The notes: a model not told the origin generated them from the letters alone. A stretch of DNA of 8,436 bases from Nanobdellota archaeon (GCA_018897135.1 JAHILJ010000036.1:1-8436); one strand, 5' to 3'. Positions 1 to 5,972 are shown, counted from the stretch's first letter. Made by a program: numbers and translations.

Positions 1-672
1 CATATTAAATCAGCTGAAGAAATTATTGGAATAAAAAAAGAATTACAAGAAAAATTTCCAAAATTAATAAAAGCTTATGAATCTGTTATGGTTGCAGAAG
101 AATTCAAAATTGATTATATCCCAAGAGGAATAACTACAACTGCTCTTATTTTTGATTTAGATGGAACATTGGTTAATACTGAAAAGTTTGACGGAAAGAT
201 ATTAAAAAAAATATTAGATTCCTATGGGTTAAGTTCCCATAAAAGATTTAAGGGATATTCTTTAGAAGATTATATTTCAAAAACAACTTCAGACAAACAA
301 TTACAAAAAAAGATAAAAAAAGAATTTATTTCTAAATATGAACTGATTTTAAAAAATATTCAAATTGAAATTAATAGCGAACTCTTAAGATATTTGAAAT
401 TAGGATTAAGTCCTTTAATTGCTTTGGTTACTGCAAACAATAAACAATTAACAAGAAGAATTTTGAATAAAACAGGACTTTCAAAATATTTTGAAATTAT
501 TGTAACTTGTGAAGATGTAAAAAGGCAAAAACCATTTCCAGACCCTTATCTTAAAGCGTTAAAAGAATTAAATGTTTCTCCAGAAAATTGTATTGTTTTT
601 GAAGATTCAGAAGTGGGGGTAAACTCTGCGAAAAATGCTGGAATAAAAAACATAAGAAAAGTATCTTATTAA
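1..672 (+). CDS. HAD-superfamily hydrolase domain, C-terminal part of a protein starting upstream (partial)
   Basis: The C-terminal domain is a haloacid-dehalogenase-fold phosphatase of the beta-phosphoglucomutase/phosphoglycolate-phosphatase-like subgroup. Counting from the ATG at 88, motif I is DLDGT (nucleophile Asp23, acid/base Asp25), motif II is the Thr of ALVTANN (115), motif III is the Lys of RQKPFPDP (148), and motif IV is FEDSEVGVNSAKNAG with Asp173. The roughly 80 residues between motifs I and II fit a small helical cap. All catalytic residues are present, so phosphomonoester hydrolysis is expected; the substrate cannot be read. The frame is open from base 1 and the 29 codons before the ATG look protein-like (AEEIIGIKKELQEKFPKL), so I think the true start and another domain lie upstream; 88 remains an alternative start. 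It converges on the next gene, with 3 bases between the stop codons. Confidence 0.85.
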   Translation, partial: HIKSAEEIIGIKKELQEKFPKLIKAYESVMVAEEFKIDYIPRGITTTALIFDLDGTLVNTEKFDGKILKKILDSYGLSSHKRFKGYSLEDYISKTTSDKQLQKKIKKEFISKYELILKNIQIEINSELLRYLKLGLSPLIALVTANNKQLTRRILNKTGLSKYFEIIVTCEDVKRQKPFPDPYLKALKELNVSPENCIVFEDSEVGVNSAKNAGIKNIRKVSY

Positions 673-675
673 TCC

Positions 676-1338
676 CTAATCTTCTTCTTCCTTATCTTTC
701 TCGTCTTCTTCTAAACCAAATAAAGAAAATATAAAGTCGAATAATCTTAGCACAATTTCAAGAAGAATTGTGAAAAGAAGGTAAGAAGTTATTAAAGTTA
801 AAAAGTCAGGTATTTCGTTTATTTGGCCAAGGATTTTTTCAAAACTGAAAACAGCACCAGGATTTAAAATTGAAACAGCAAGCATTGTAAAAGGAAGGAA
901 TTTTGCAAGTTCTTTTGAAAGATCTTCTTTGTAATATGAAGCAATTCTAATAGCTCCGATAATTGCAGCTGAAATTAATAAAATTGTTCCAACTTCTAAA
1001 CCTTCATTTAAGAAAATAATGAAAATTGTGAAAATTGCAAATGAAATAAAAATTACAACAGGTGAAATAATTAAGTATTCTAAAAAATAAAACAATGCTG
1101 CAATAAATTTTGTGAAAAAAGGATGGTTTGATTTGTTATATTTGTTAAGGTCTAATCCAAGAATATTTTTCTTTGCAATAAAACGATAGCCGTGCCAAAT
1201 TATAAGAGCATAAGCAAAAATTACGAGGATAAGTAAAAACAGTCCTACAAAATTCTGTGCCCAATTAGGTAAAAGAGAAACAAATGCATTATATGCTCCT
1301 ACAATTCCTACCGAAGAACTGCCAATCACTGCTTCCAT
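676..1338 (-). CDS. Multi-pass membrane protein with acidic C-terminal tail, function unknown
   Basis: This 220-residue protein is very hydrophobic. Membrane segments are visible at about 30-50, 74-94, 95-111, 114-133, 147-160 and 178-205, so five or six passes are likely. The last dozen residues (LEEDEKDKEEED) form a strongly acidic, probably soluble tail. There is no catalytic motif that I recognise, and I cannot name the family. The start is supported by a TATA-like box at 1360-1367, centred 26 bases before the ATG, which predicts a leaderless transcript; no Shine-Dalgarno precedes it. The gene is divergent from serS and convergent with the HAD gene, so it is probably monocistronic. The regular hydrophobic pattern, full-length frame and matching promoter make the gene call secure, but the role is open. 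Confidence 0.8.
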   Translation of the reverse strand: MEAVIGSSSVGIVGAYNAFVSLLPNWAQNFVGLFLLILVIFAYALIIWHGYRFIAKKNILGLDLNKYNKSNHPFFTKFIAALFYFLEYLIISPVVIFISFAIFTIFIIFLNEGLEVGTILLISAAIIGAIRIASYYKEDLSKELAKFLPFTMLAVSILNPGAVFSFEKILGQINEIPDFLTLITSYLLFTILLEIVLRLFDFIFSLFGLEEDEKDKEEED

Positions 1339-1359
1339 TTTTTAAGGTGGCTAAAGATG

Positions 1360-1367
1360 TTTATAAA
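1360..1367 (-). promoter_or_regulatory. TATA box of the membrane-protein gene
   Basis: TTTATAAA, preceded on the minus strand by an A-rich stretch. Its centre is about 26 bases from the ATG at 1338, the distance expected from an archaeal TATA box to the transcription start, so the mRNA should begin at or next to the start codon. Confidence 0.6.
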
Positions 1368-1391
1368 TATTTTTACTTGTTTTGTTTGGTT

Positions 1392-1423
1392 TTTAATTGC
1401 ACTCGCAAGCTCGTGTAATAAAA
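1392..1423. repeat. Imperfect inverted repeat between divergent genes
   Basis: ATTGCAC at 1396-1402 pairs with GTGTAAT at 1413-1419 (one G-U). An inner GC/GC pair flanks an AA centre, and outer TTT/AAA arms extend it to 1392-1423. Two mismatches and flanking A-A break the stem. It is one of the few GC-containing stretches in an AT-rich intergenic region and sits upstream of the membrane-protein TATA box. It could be an operator or a degraded repeat; no partner gene is evident. Confidence 0.35.
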
Positions 1424-1542
1424 TTAATATTCAAAATCAAAGTTCTTATTAATAATTTATTAAATTTTCGCGAACATTGTGAGTGAGACAATTTTCCTAA
1501 TTTTTCGATAATAATGTCTTTACATTGTATGATGAGCGAATA

Positions 1543-1552
1543 ATATATAAAT
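1543..1552 (+). promoter_or_regulatory. TATA box of serS
   Basis: ATATATAAAT, centred about 25 bases before the ATG at 1573, with GAGCGAA just upstream as a possible TFB-recognition element. The spacing predicts leaderless transcription and supports 1573, rather than the upstream TTG at 1567, as the serS start. Confidence 0.65.
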
Positions 1553-1572
1553 AAGTTTTCATTGGTTTGCTT

Positions 1573-2859
1573 ATGATAGATATAAAATTGGTGAGAGAAA
1601 ATCCTGAACTTGTTAAGGAAAATATAAAGAAAAAGTTTCAGAATGAAAAAATTGTTTTAGTTGACAAGGTTTTAAAGTTGGATTTGGATTGGAGAAAGTT
1701 GAAAAAATCTGAAGAAGATTTACGTGCTGAAAGAAATAAGGTTTCTGAACAAATTAATCAAGTTATTAAATCTGGGAAAAAATCCGAAATTGAAAAATTG
1801 AAAAAATCAGCAAAAGAAATTCCTGGAAAAATTGAAGTTCTTCAAGAAAAAAGAAAAAAACTTGAAAACGAAATTCAAAAAATAATGTATAAAATCCCTA
1901 ATATAATTCATAAATCTGTTCCAATTGGAAAAGATGAATCTGAAAATGTTGAATTGAAAAAAATTGGGGAACCAAAAGTACCTGATTTTGAAATTATTAA
2001 TCATGTAGACTTGGCTTTAAAATTAAATGGTGTTGATTTTGATACTGCAAGGAAAAATTCTGGAAATGGTTTTTATTTTTTAAAGGGTGATGTTGCAAGA
2101 TTGCACACAGCTATTTTATTGTATGCAAAAGATTTTATGATTTCAAAAGGTTTTGAACTGATTGTAACACCTTATATGATTCGGTCAGAAGTTGTAGATG
2201 GAGTTATGAGTTTTGAAGAAAAAGATGTGATGATGTATAAAATTCAGGACGAAGATTTGTATTTAATTGGAACTTCAGAACATTCTTTAATTGGAATATA
2301 CAAGGATAAAAAAATAAATGGCAAAAATTTGCCTGCAAAACTAACTGCTTATTCTGCTTGCTTTAGAAAAGAAAAAGGTGCTCATGGAATTGAAGAAAAA
2401 GGTTTTTATCGTGTTCATCAATTTGAAAAACAAGAAATGATTGTTATTTGTGAACCTAAAGAAAGTTATGATTGGTATGAAAAAATGTTGCAGTATACTG
2501 TTGATGTTTTTAGAAACTTGGACATTCCTGTTAGAACCTTAGAATGTTGCTCAGGAGATTTAGCTGATTTAAAGGCAAAGTCGTGCGATGTTGAAGCTTG
2601 GAGTCCAAGGCAAAAAAAATATTTTGAAGTTGGAAGTTGTACAAATATGGAAGAAGCTCAAGCAAGAAGACTGAATATAAAATATGAACTAAAAGGTGAA
2701 ACAAATTTTGCACACACTTTAAACAATACTGTATTAGCTTCACCAAGGGCCTTGATTGCTTTAATGGAAAACAACCAACAAAAAGACGGCTCGATAAAAA
2801 TTCCAAAAGTTCTTCAACCTTATATGGGTGGAAAGAAAAAAATTGAAATTAAAAAATAA
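1573..2859 (+). CDS. serS: Seryl-tRNA synthetase
   Basis: A cytoplasmic class II aminoacyl-tRNA synthetase that charges tRNA-Ser with serine using ATP. At 428 residues it has the normal length. The N-terminus, MIDIKLVRENPELVKENI, is the classic SerRS opening and is followed by a charged coiled coil (about 30-105) that grips the long variable arm of tRNA-Ser. In the catalytic core, motif 1 ends near GFELIVTPYM (193-202), TSEHSLIGIY (234-243) is the TxE serine-binding region, motif 2 is CFRKEKGAHG with the downstream Arg and RVHQFEKQEM (263-289), and motif 3 is LNNTVLASPRALIALMEN with invariant Arg392. The end, PKVLQPYMGG, is typical. LNNTVLASPR differs from the common bacterial LNGSGLAVGR. The ATG at 1573 is chosen over the TTG at 1567 from the family N-terminus and TATA spacing. 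A small membrane-protein gene starts one base after the stop. Confidence 0.97.
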   Translation: MIDIKLVRENPELVKENIKKKFQNEKIVLVDKVLKLDLDWRKLKKSEEDLRAERNKVSEQINQVIKSGKKSEIEKLKKSAKEIPGKIEVLQEKRKKLENEIQKIMYKIPNIIHKSVPIGKDESENVELKKIGEPKVPDFEIINHVDLALKLNGVDFDTARKNSGNGFYFLKGDVARLHTAILLYAKDFMISKGFELIVTPYMIRSEVVDGVMSFEEKDVMMYKIQDEDLYLIGTSEHSLIGIYKDKKINGKNLPAKLTAYSACFRKEKGAHGIEEKGFYRVHQFEKQEMIVICEPKESYDWYEKMLQYTVDVFRNLDIPVRTLECCSGDLADLKAKSCDVEAWSPRQKKYFEVGSCTNMEEAQARRLNIKYELKGETNFAHTLNNTVLASPRALIALMENNQQKDGSIKIPKVLQPYMGGKKKIEIKK

Positions 2860-2860
2860 A

Positions 2861-3121
2861 ATGGTAAAAACACAAAAGTTAAATGCGATAAAGTTTGGGA
2901 TTGCAGGGGGATTTATAACTGTAATTTGTATTTTTTTAACAGGGATGGCTATGCTAATTGGACCAAGATACACACCTAGCTTAGCAAATTTCTTTAATCA
3001 AATTTATGGAATTTTTGGGCTGCAAACTAATTTATTTGCAGTTATTTTAATATCAATTTTAAGTTTTATAGACGGATTTATATTAACATTGGTATTTGCA
3101 TTAATATATAACAAATTATAA
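2861..3121 (+). CDS. Small two-helix holin-like membrane protein
   Basis: An 86-residue protein with a basic N-terminus and two membrane helices, about 12-34 and 57-83. It is a clear paralogue of the C-terminal half of the gene at 3591-4109: IYGIFG (49-53 region), FIDGFI (69-74) and ALIYNKL at the end match IYGFLG, FIDGFI and ASIYNKL there, in the same order and spacing. From memory, small proteins with this pattern are often auto-annotated as bacteriophage holin in archaeal and bacterial genomes; a pore function is unproven. The ATG at 2861 lies one base after the serS stop and has no Shine-Dalgarno, so translation probably relies on coupling to serS. A longer reading from a GTG at 2828 would overlap serS by 32 bases and adds only lysine-rich residues, so it is rejected. 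Confidence 0.8.
   Translation: MVKTQKLNAIKFGIAGGFITVICIFLTGMAMLIGPRYTPSLANFFNQIYGIFGLQTNLFAVILISILSFIDGFILTLVFALIYNKL
3103..3112 (+). promoter_or_regulatory. Possible TATA box for the mini-prohibitin gene
   Basis: AATATATAAC inside the 3' end of the preceding coding region. Transcription from it would start near 3134 and give a leader of about 55 bases containing the Shine-Dalgarno at 3176-3184. AT-rich coding sequence makes chance matches common, so this is tentative. Confidence 0.35.
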
Positions 3122-3175
3122 GTTAAAAATTGAAAGTAAATCAAAGATTTTCATTCAAACATGGAAACATATCTG

Positions 3176-3184
3176 AAAGGAGGT
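3176..3184 (+). promoter_or_regulatory. Strong Shine-Dalgarno deciding the start at 3188
   Basis: AAAGGAGGT lies 3 bases before the ATG at 3188. It sits after the alternative ATG at 3161, which has neither a Shine-Dalgarno nor a TATA box at leaderless distance, so 3188 is the better start. Confidence 0.75.
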
Positions 3185-3187
3185 AAA

Positions 3188-3559
3188 ATGAAAAATAATC
3201 AAAAAATTGTGACAATGGTGGTTTTTGGAATTCTTGTAATTGGCTTTTTAATGTGGCTTCTTCCAAATTATAATGTTTATTCGAGAGAACTTAATGGAAA
3301 AGCGCAATTACGTGAAGCTGAATGGAACCGACAAATTGCAATTCAAGAAGCTCAAGCTTTGAAAGAGTCAGCAAAACTTAAGGCAGAAGCAGAAGTTATT
3401 CGGGCACAAGGAATTGCAGAAGCTAACGAAATTATTGCCGGGAGTTTAACAGATGAATATATTAAATATAAATTTGTCGAAGGATTAAATGATGGAAATA
3501 CAGAAGTTATTTATGTTCCTACAGAAGCGAATTTGCCAATACTTGAAGCTAGAGGGTAA
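3188..3559 (+). CDS. Mini-prohibitin: SPFH-type membrane-anchored coiled-coil protein
   Basis: A 123-residue protein with one N-terminal membrane anchor (about 8-25) followed by an alanine- and glutamate-rich helix (about 34-85: KAQLREAEWNRQIAIQEAQA and AEVIRAQGIAEANEI). This is the sequence style of the coiled-coil region that follows the SPFH domain in prohibitin, HflK/HflC and stomatin. The globular SPFH domain itself is absent. The end, EVIYVPTEANLPILEARG, resembles the C-terminus of small prohibitin-like proteins that I recall from phages and bacteria, so the short form appears to be a genuine family rather than a truncation. Oligomerisation at the membrane is a reasonable inference; the role is not known. 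The neighbours on both sides are holin-like membrane proteins. The start at 3188 rests on AAAGGAGGT just upstream. Confidence 0.82.
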   Translation: MKNNQKIVTMVVFGILVIGFLMWLLPNYNVYSRELNGKAQLREAEWNRQIAIQEAQALKESAKLKAEAEVIRAQGIAEANEIIAGSLTDEYIKYKFVEGLNDGNTEVIYVPTEANLPILEARG

Positions 3560-3560
3560 G

Positions 3561-3569
3561 TTTTTATAG
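3561..3569 (+). promoter_or_regulatory. TATA box of the fused membrane-protein gene
   Basis: TTTTTATAG, centred 26 bases before the ATG at 3591 and starting just after the stop of the mini-prohibitin gene. The distance predicts a leaderless mRNA. Confidence 0.5.
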
Positions 3570-3573
3570 TTTG

Positions 3574-3581
3574 TTTTTTTT
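3574..3581 (+). terminator. Oligo-T tract after the mini-prohibitin gene
   Basis: Eight consecutive T in a T-rich stretch (to about 3590), 15 bases past the stop at 3559. T tracts without a hairpin are common archaeal terminators. It lies upstream of the predicted start site of the next gene and so would not block it. Confidence 0.45.
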
Positions 3582-3590
3582 ATTTATTTT

Positions 3591-4109
3591 ATGAAAAGAA
3601 GTGATAAATATTTTTTATTAAGTTGGAGAAAGGCTTGGATAATTGTTGTATGTTGGTTTTTAGCTGTCATTCTACATAATTTATTTTATGCTTTGTTTAA
3701 ATCATATTTTGACGCAACAGGCGGAGACGAGCCTGTGTTTTTTATTATTGCTATAATTTTAATTCCGATTTATGTTTTAATTTGTATTGTTTATAGTTTA
3801 ATTGAATTAATTAAAAGGAGGTTAAAAATGGTTAAGAAAAAAATTAAGAAAGAAAAAGCAGGAAAACTTGATGCTGGAAAGTTGGGTTTAGCAAGCGGAA
3901 TTTTGTTCGCAGCTTGTGTTTTTCTAATGACTCTTTCAGCAACTTGGATTGGTTATGGTCAACATTGTGCTTTGTCAATTCAAGACATTTATGGATTTTT
4001 AGGATACAGTATTAGTTTTGTTGGAGCAATTCTCGGGGCTGTTTATGCATTTATAGATGGTTTTATTTTTGCGTGGTTGCTTGCTTCGATTTATAACAAG
4101 TTGCTTTGA
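3591..4109 (+). CDS. Four-helix membrane protein: two-helix domain fused to a holin-like domain
   Basis: A 172-residue protein with two parts. Residues 1-79 hold two helices (about 14-36 and 48-73), linked by a loop with GGDEP and ending in a basic patch (KRRLK). Residues 80-172 hold a lysine-rich start, two more helices (about 97-118 and 141-166) and the motifs IYGFLGYS, FIDGFI and ASIYNKLL, matching the small paralogue at 2861-3121 along its length. The join coincides with an in-frame ATG at 3828 preceded by AAGGAGGT, exactly where a separate gene would start. The first ATG fits a leaderless promoter. The locus is therefore either a true fusion, two ancestral genes that lost the stop between them, or a gene giving a full-length and a 93-residue product. 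The function of either half is unknown. Confidence 0.75.
   Translation: MKRSDKYFLLSWRKAWIIVVCWFLAVILHNLFYALFKSYFDATGGDEPVFFIIAIILIPIYVLICIVYSLIELIKRRLKMVKKKIKKEKAGKLDAGKLGLASGILFAACVFLMTLSATWIGYGQHCALSIQDIYGFLGYSISFVGAILGAVYAFIDGFIFAWLLASIYNKLL
3815..3822 (+). promoter_or_regulatory. In-frame internal Shine-Dalgarno
   Basis: AAGGAGGT, 5 bases before an ATG in the same frame. Inside a coding region this encodes the basic linker (KRRLK), but its match and spacing equal those of the mini-prohibitin ribosome site, so it probably initiates translation. Confidence 0.6.
3828..4109 (+). CDS. Possible internal product: stand-alone holin-like protein (93 aa)
   Basis: Translation from the internal ATG would give a protein starting MVKKKIKKEKAGKLDAGKLG, with two membrane helices and the IYG, FIDGFI and YNKL motifs. 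It aligns from end to end with the 86-residue paralogue after serS, which starts MVKTQKLNAIKFG. The strong Shine-Dalgarno and this paralogue start are the support. The mRNA would come from the promoter at 3561. Whether the short form, the long form or both are made cannot be decided from sequence. Confidence 0.5.
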   Translation: MVKKKIKKEKAGKLDAGKLGLASGILFAACVFLMTLSATWIGYGQHCALSIQDIYGFLGYSISFVGAILGAVYAFIDGFIFAWLLASIYNKLL

Positions 4110-4406
4110 TGATATTGTAGGAAGGAAAAGTTTCTTAGGAATTCTGGGCATAGCGAGAATATTTGGTTTATAATAATGAATTTTGCTAAACTTTGTCAAG
4201 CCAAAATTTTAAGAAAATAATTAAGATAGTTTGATTTTGCATATTAATAATTTTAGCGACGGAAAAATCTGCCAAAGGCGATTTTGGAGTTATATTAATT
4301 TGAGCAACTTGTTGTAACCTAATTATGAATAAATATGGTGTTCTAAAATATAGTAAGTTTTAAAAAGAAATTTCTGAATCTAATAATATTCTTATAGGTA
4401 CTTAAA
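4110..4406. other. Gene-poor intergenic stretch
   Basis: No convincing coding frame is visible on either strand; the one minus-strand frame (3999-4199) overlaps a real gene. The only structure noted is the hairpin at 4264-4285. A small RNA is possible, but no promoter or family motif supports one. Confidence 0.5.
4264..4285. repeat. Hairpin element, copy 1
   Basis: AAAATC, a bulged T and GCC pair with GGCGATTTT around an AAA loop, giving nine base pairs. A near copy, with one deletion and one substitution over about 17 bases, is at 7528-7544. Both copies are intergenic, upstream of a short plus-strand gene, and both are followed at different distances by TTGGAGTT. Confidence 0.45.
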
Positions 4407-4670
4407 ATGACATTAAAAGATTTAGAAAAAATTTTGTTTAAAGGTTTGCAAAGAAAAGCAAATATTGTAGAGGGGGATCTCTTAAAATTCTTTATTGAAA
4501 CAGAATTAGCAGATAATGAAAAAAGAGCAAAAGAATATTTAGAAGAATGGAAAAAGGCAAGAAAAATAAATAGTGATCCGTGGGATTTGTATATTTCTTG
4601 GAGGATAAATTCTCGTGGAAAAAATACTTATAGAGTTCAAAAAAGATTTAGCTACTTTAGAAAACCTTAA
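4407..4670 (+). CDS. Small charged protein, function unknown
   Basis: An 87-residue protein with no membrane segment. The first half looks helical and charged (TLKDLEKILFKGLQRKANIV, then DNEKRAKEYLEEWKKARKI), and the end is basic and aromatic (NTYRVQKRFSYFRKP). Helices followed by a possible beta hairpin could be a small nucleic-acid-binding fold, but I recognise no family. The ATG has only a weak Shine-Dalgarno (AGGTA at 4396-4400) and a poor TATA-like stretch near 4381, so expression signals are modest. The composition is protein-like and the frame is intact. The stop codon overlaps the presumed promoter of the tRNA gene 29 bases downstream. It could be a remnant or cargo gene at the edge of the tRNA-associated region. 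Confidence 0.6.
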   Translation: MTLKDLEKILFKGLQRKANIVEGDLLKFFIETELADNEKRAKEYLEEWKKARKINSDPWDLYISWRINSRGKNTYRVQKRFSYFRKP

Positions 4671-4674
4671 AAAT
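4666..4674 (+). promoter_or_regulatory. Presumed TATA box of the tRNA-Asp gene
   Basis: CTTAAAAAT, centred about 29 bases before the mature tRNA 5' end, which would leave a leader of about 3 bases for RNase P. It overlaps the stop codon of the preceding small gene. TTTATAAT at 4683-4690 is too close to serve. Confidence 0.4.
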
Positions 4675-4698
4675 CGTTTTCTTTTATAATTGGTATGT

Positions 4699-4770
4699 GC
4701 CTACGTGGTCTAACGGCTATGACACAACCCTGTCGCGGTTGTAACCCGGGTTCAACTCCCGGCGTGGGCG
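4699..4770 (+). tRNA. tRNA-Asp (anticodon GUC)
   Basis: A 72-base cloverleaf folded by hand. The acceptor is GCCTACG (4699-4705) with CGTGGGC (4763-4769), one G-U pair. The D arm is GTC...GAC with GG in the loop. The anticodon arm is CAACC/GGTTG around CTGTCGC, giving anticodon GTC. The variable region is TAAC, and the T arm is CCGGG/CCCGG around TTCAACT. The discriminator base is G73, the known aspartate identity base. CCA is not encoded, as is usual in many archaea. No intron is present. The accessory operon begins 139 bases downstream on the same strand, and a short sequence like its 3' end recurs near 7441-7451. Confidence 0.96.
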
Positions 4771-4842
4771 TTTGGTATTTTGGTAGGGCGTTAAAAGTTT
4801 GATGTGAAAAATTTGAGGCATTTATTAGAATAAAACGAATAC

Positions 4843-4879
4843 CCCAAAATATGGCAAAATCCTCCCAAAATATGGCAAA
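4843..4879 (+). promoter_or_regulatory. Two 16-base direct repeats, likely operator of the downstream operon
   Basis: CCCAAAATATGGCAAA occurs at 4843-4858 and, without mismatch, at 4864-4879. The period is 21 bases, about two helical turns, so both copies face the same side of the DNA. Each contains a partly symmetric CCAAAATATGG core. The second copy ends one base before the TATA box and covers the expected TFB site, so a bound protein would most simply repress transcription. The first gene of the operon has a predicted winged-helix DNA-binding domain and is the obvious candidate to bind. Confidence 0.65.
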
Positions 4880-4880
4880 G

Positions 4881-4890
4881 TTTAAATAAT
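4881..4890 (+). promoter_or_regulatory. TATA box of the nucleotidyltransferase-HEPN-hsdM operon
   Basis: TTTAAATAAT, centred about 25 bases before the ATG at 4910, predicting a leaderless transcript. It directly follows the second direct repeat. Confidence 0.6.
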
Positions 4891-4909
4891 CCAAATCTGT
4901 ATAATTATC

Positions 4910-5482
4910 ATGAAAGCAGAAAAGAAAATATATGAAGCATATCTAAATTCAAAAGAAAATAAACTTTATTTCAATCAATTAAAGGAATTTACTCAATTAT
5001 CCAATAGTTCATTGCAAAATGTCCTGAATAAACTTCTAAAAAACAAAATTATAAAAATTGATAAAACAAAATCAAACACCTTCTACCAAATACAAAACAA
5101 AAAAATATTTGCCTTAAAATTTTCTGAAATTGCAATGGATAAATTCAATGATTTAAATTCAGGAGTAAAAGTTCCCTTAATAAATTTTCTAAAAAATCTT
5201 CCAAAAGAAATTTATACAATAATTTTATTTGGTTCATCTTCAAGAAAACAGGAAAATAAGGAAAGTGATATTGATTTGTTGATAATCTCAGATAAAAAAA
5301 CTGACTTAACAAAAAATAAAAAAGAGGCAGAAATAATTTCAAAATATAATATCTCGTTATTTAATACAACATTAAAAGAATTCATTGAAAATAAAGACCA
5401 TGTAATAATTCAGGCAAGAAAAACAGGCTTTCCAATATACAAAGAACAAAATTTTTATGAGGAAATTTTAAATGAATATTGA
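4910..5482 (+). CDS. Winged-helix/MNT-type nucleotidyltransferase (antitoxin-like)
   Basis: A 190-residue protein. Residues 1-62 look like a winged helix-turn-helix of the ArsR/MarR style (FNQLKEFTQLSNSSLQNVLN, then KNKIIKIDKTKSNTFYQI as wing). The rest is a minimal nucleotidyltransferase: IILFGSSSRKQENKESDIDL (105-123) is the GSx10DxD signature with Asp120 and Asp122. A third acidic residue is not obvious; the region KYNISLFNTTLKEF has Asn where some relatives have an acid. MNT proteins next to HEPN proteins form toxin-antitoxin modules in which the MntA-type enzyme inactivates the HEPN RNase by AMPylation; here this role is inferred. The N-terminal domain could bind the direct repeats upstream. 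The end overlaps the next start by 11 bases, with GAGG at 5459-5462 as its ribosome site. ATA and AGA codons seem frequent. Confidence 0.85.
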   Translation: MKAEKKIYEAYLNSKENKLYFNQLKEFTQLSNSSLQNVLNKLLKNKIIKIDKTKSNTFYQIQNKKIFALKFSEIAMDKFNDLNSGVKVPLINFLKNLPKEIYTIILFGSSSRKQENKESDIDLLIISDKKTDLTKNKKEAEIISKYNISLFNTTLKEFIENKDHVIIQARKTGFPIYKEQNFYEEILNEY

Positions 5483-5972
5483 ACTAATTTTCTCAAACAA
5501 ACAGAGTTTGGAGAAAGGGATAAAATTTTACTTAAACAAAAAAATAATTAAAAAAATCCCAAAAAATAAAGAATTAGTAAATGCCCATATAGAGAAAGCA
5601 AAACATAATTTAGAATTTTTTAACTTGAATAAAGAAAAGTCAAAATTCAATGACTGGCTTATTGTTGCTTTATACTATTCTTTATATCACACTTCCTTAG
5701 CATTGATAACAAATAAAAATTACTCTTCAAAAAACCACAATGCAACAATTCTTTTATTAATTAAGGAATATTCAATAACTAAAGATGAAGCTAATCTGAT
5801 AAATGAACTTTGCATAAACAAAGAAGATGCAGAGCTTTATACAAACCTTAGAACAGATAGAAGAGATGCAAGTTATGCAACAAATATAAAATTTTCAAAA
5901 GAAAAAATAGATGAATATAAAAACAAGGTTTTAGATTTTATAAATAAAGCAGAATTAATATTAAAAGAATGA
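5472..5972 (+). CDS. HEPN-domain protein (putative toxin or partner of the nucleotidyltransferase)
   Basis: A 166-residue, mostly helical protein. AHIEKAKHNLEFF (38-50), DWLIVALYYSLYHTSLALIT (61-80) and NKNYSSKNHNATI (81-93) follow the HEPN pattern of a tyrosine-rich central helix and a K/S-x-H turn. LRTDRRDASYATN (127-139) matches the last helix, where many HEPN proteins carry R-x-x-x-D-Y. The canonical RNase motif Rx4-6H is not evident, since no His follows the arginines, so RNase activity is doubtful. It may instead be a non-catalytic HEPN partner or a divergent toxin. Residues 1-30 are an unassigned extension rich in Lys and Ile. The gene overlaps both neighbours (11 bases upstream, 4 bases downstream as ATGA), which suggests that all three products are made together and work together. 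Confidence 0.78.
   Translation: MNIELIFSNKQSLEKGIKFYLNKKIIKKIPKNKELVNAHIEKAKHNLEFFNLNKEKSKFNDWLIVALYYSLYHTSLALITNKNYSSKNHNATILLLIKEYSITKDEANLINELCINKEDAELYTNLRTDRRDASYATNIKFSKEKIDEYKNKVLDFINKAELILKE

Noticed and set aside
1476..1492. ATTGT/ACAAT inverted repeat upstream of serS
   Set aside because: A five-base stem in AT-rich DNA is expected by chance, and it is too far from the TATA box to interpret.
1807..2004. Minus-strand coding frame within serS
   Set aside because: A Phe- and Asn-rich mirror of the lysine-rich serS coiled coil; the minus-strand frames at 2531-2806 and 2761-2973 are likewise mirrors of serS and the gene after it.
3161..3187. Upstream ATG of the mini-prohibitin gene
   Set aside because: No Shine-Dalgarno or leaderless TATA precedes it, whereas AAAGGAGGT sits inside the extra codons and serves the ATG at 3188.
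4105..4111. C box of a C/D guide RNA (TTGATGA)
   Set aside because: The first base is not a purine, and no D box (CTGA) lies at a suitable distance.
4771..4787. Third, inverted copy of the operator repeat just after the tRNA
   Set aside because: Only part of the core (CCAAAATA on the minus strand) matches; the GG half is missing.
4843..4879. Start of a CRISPR array
   Set aside because: Only two 16-base copies separated by 5 bases, next to a TATA box; the spacing is far too short for spacers.
4667..4894. Minus-strand coding frame
   Set aside because: It runs antisense through the tRNA-Asp gene and through the direct repeats, and has no promoter.
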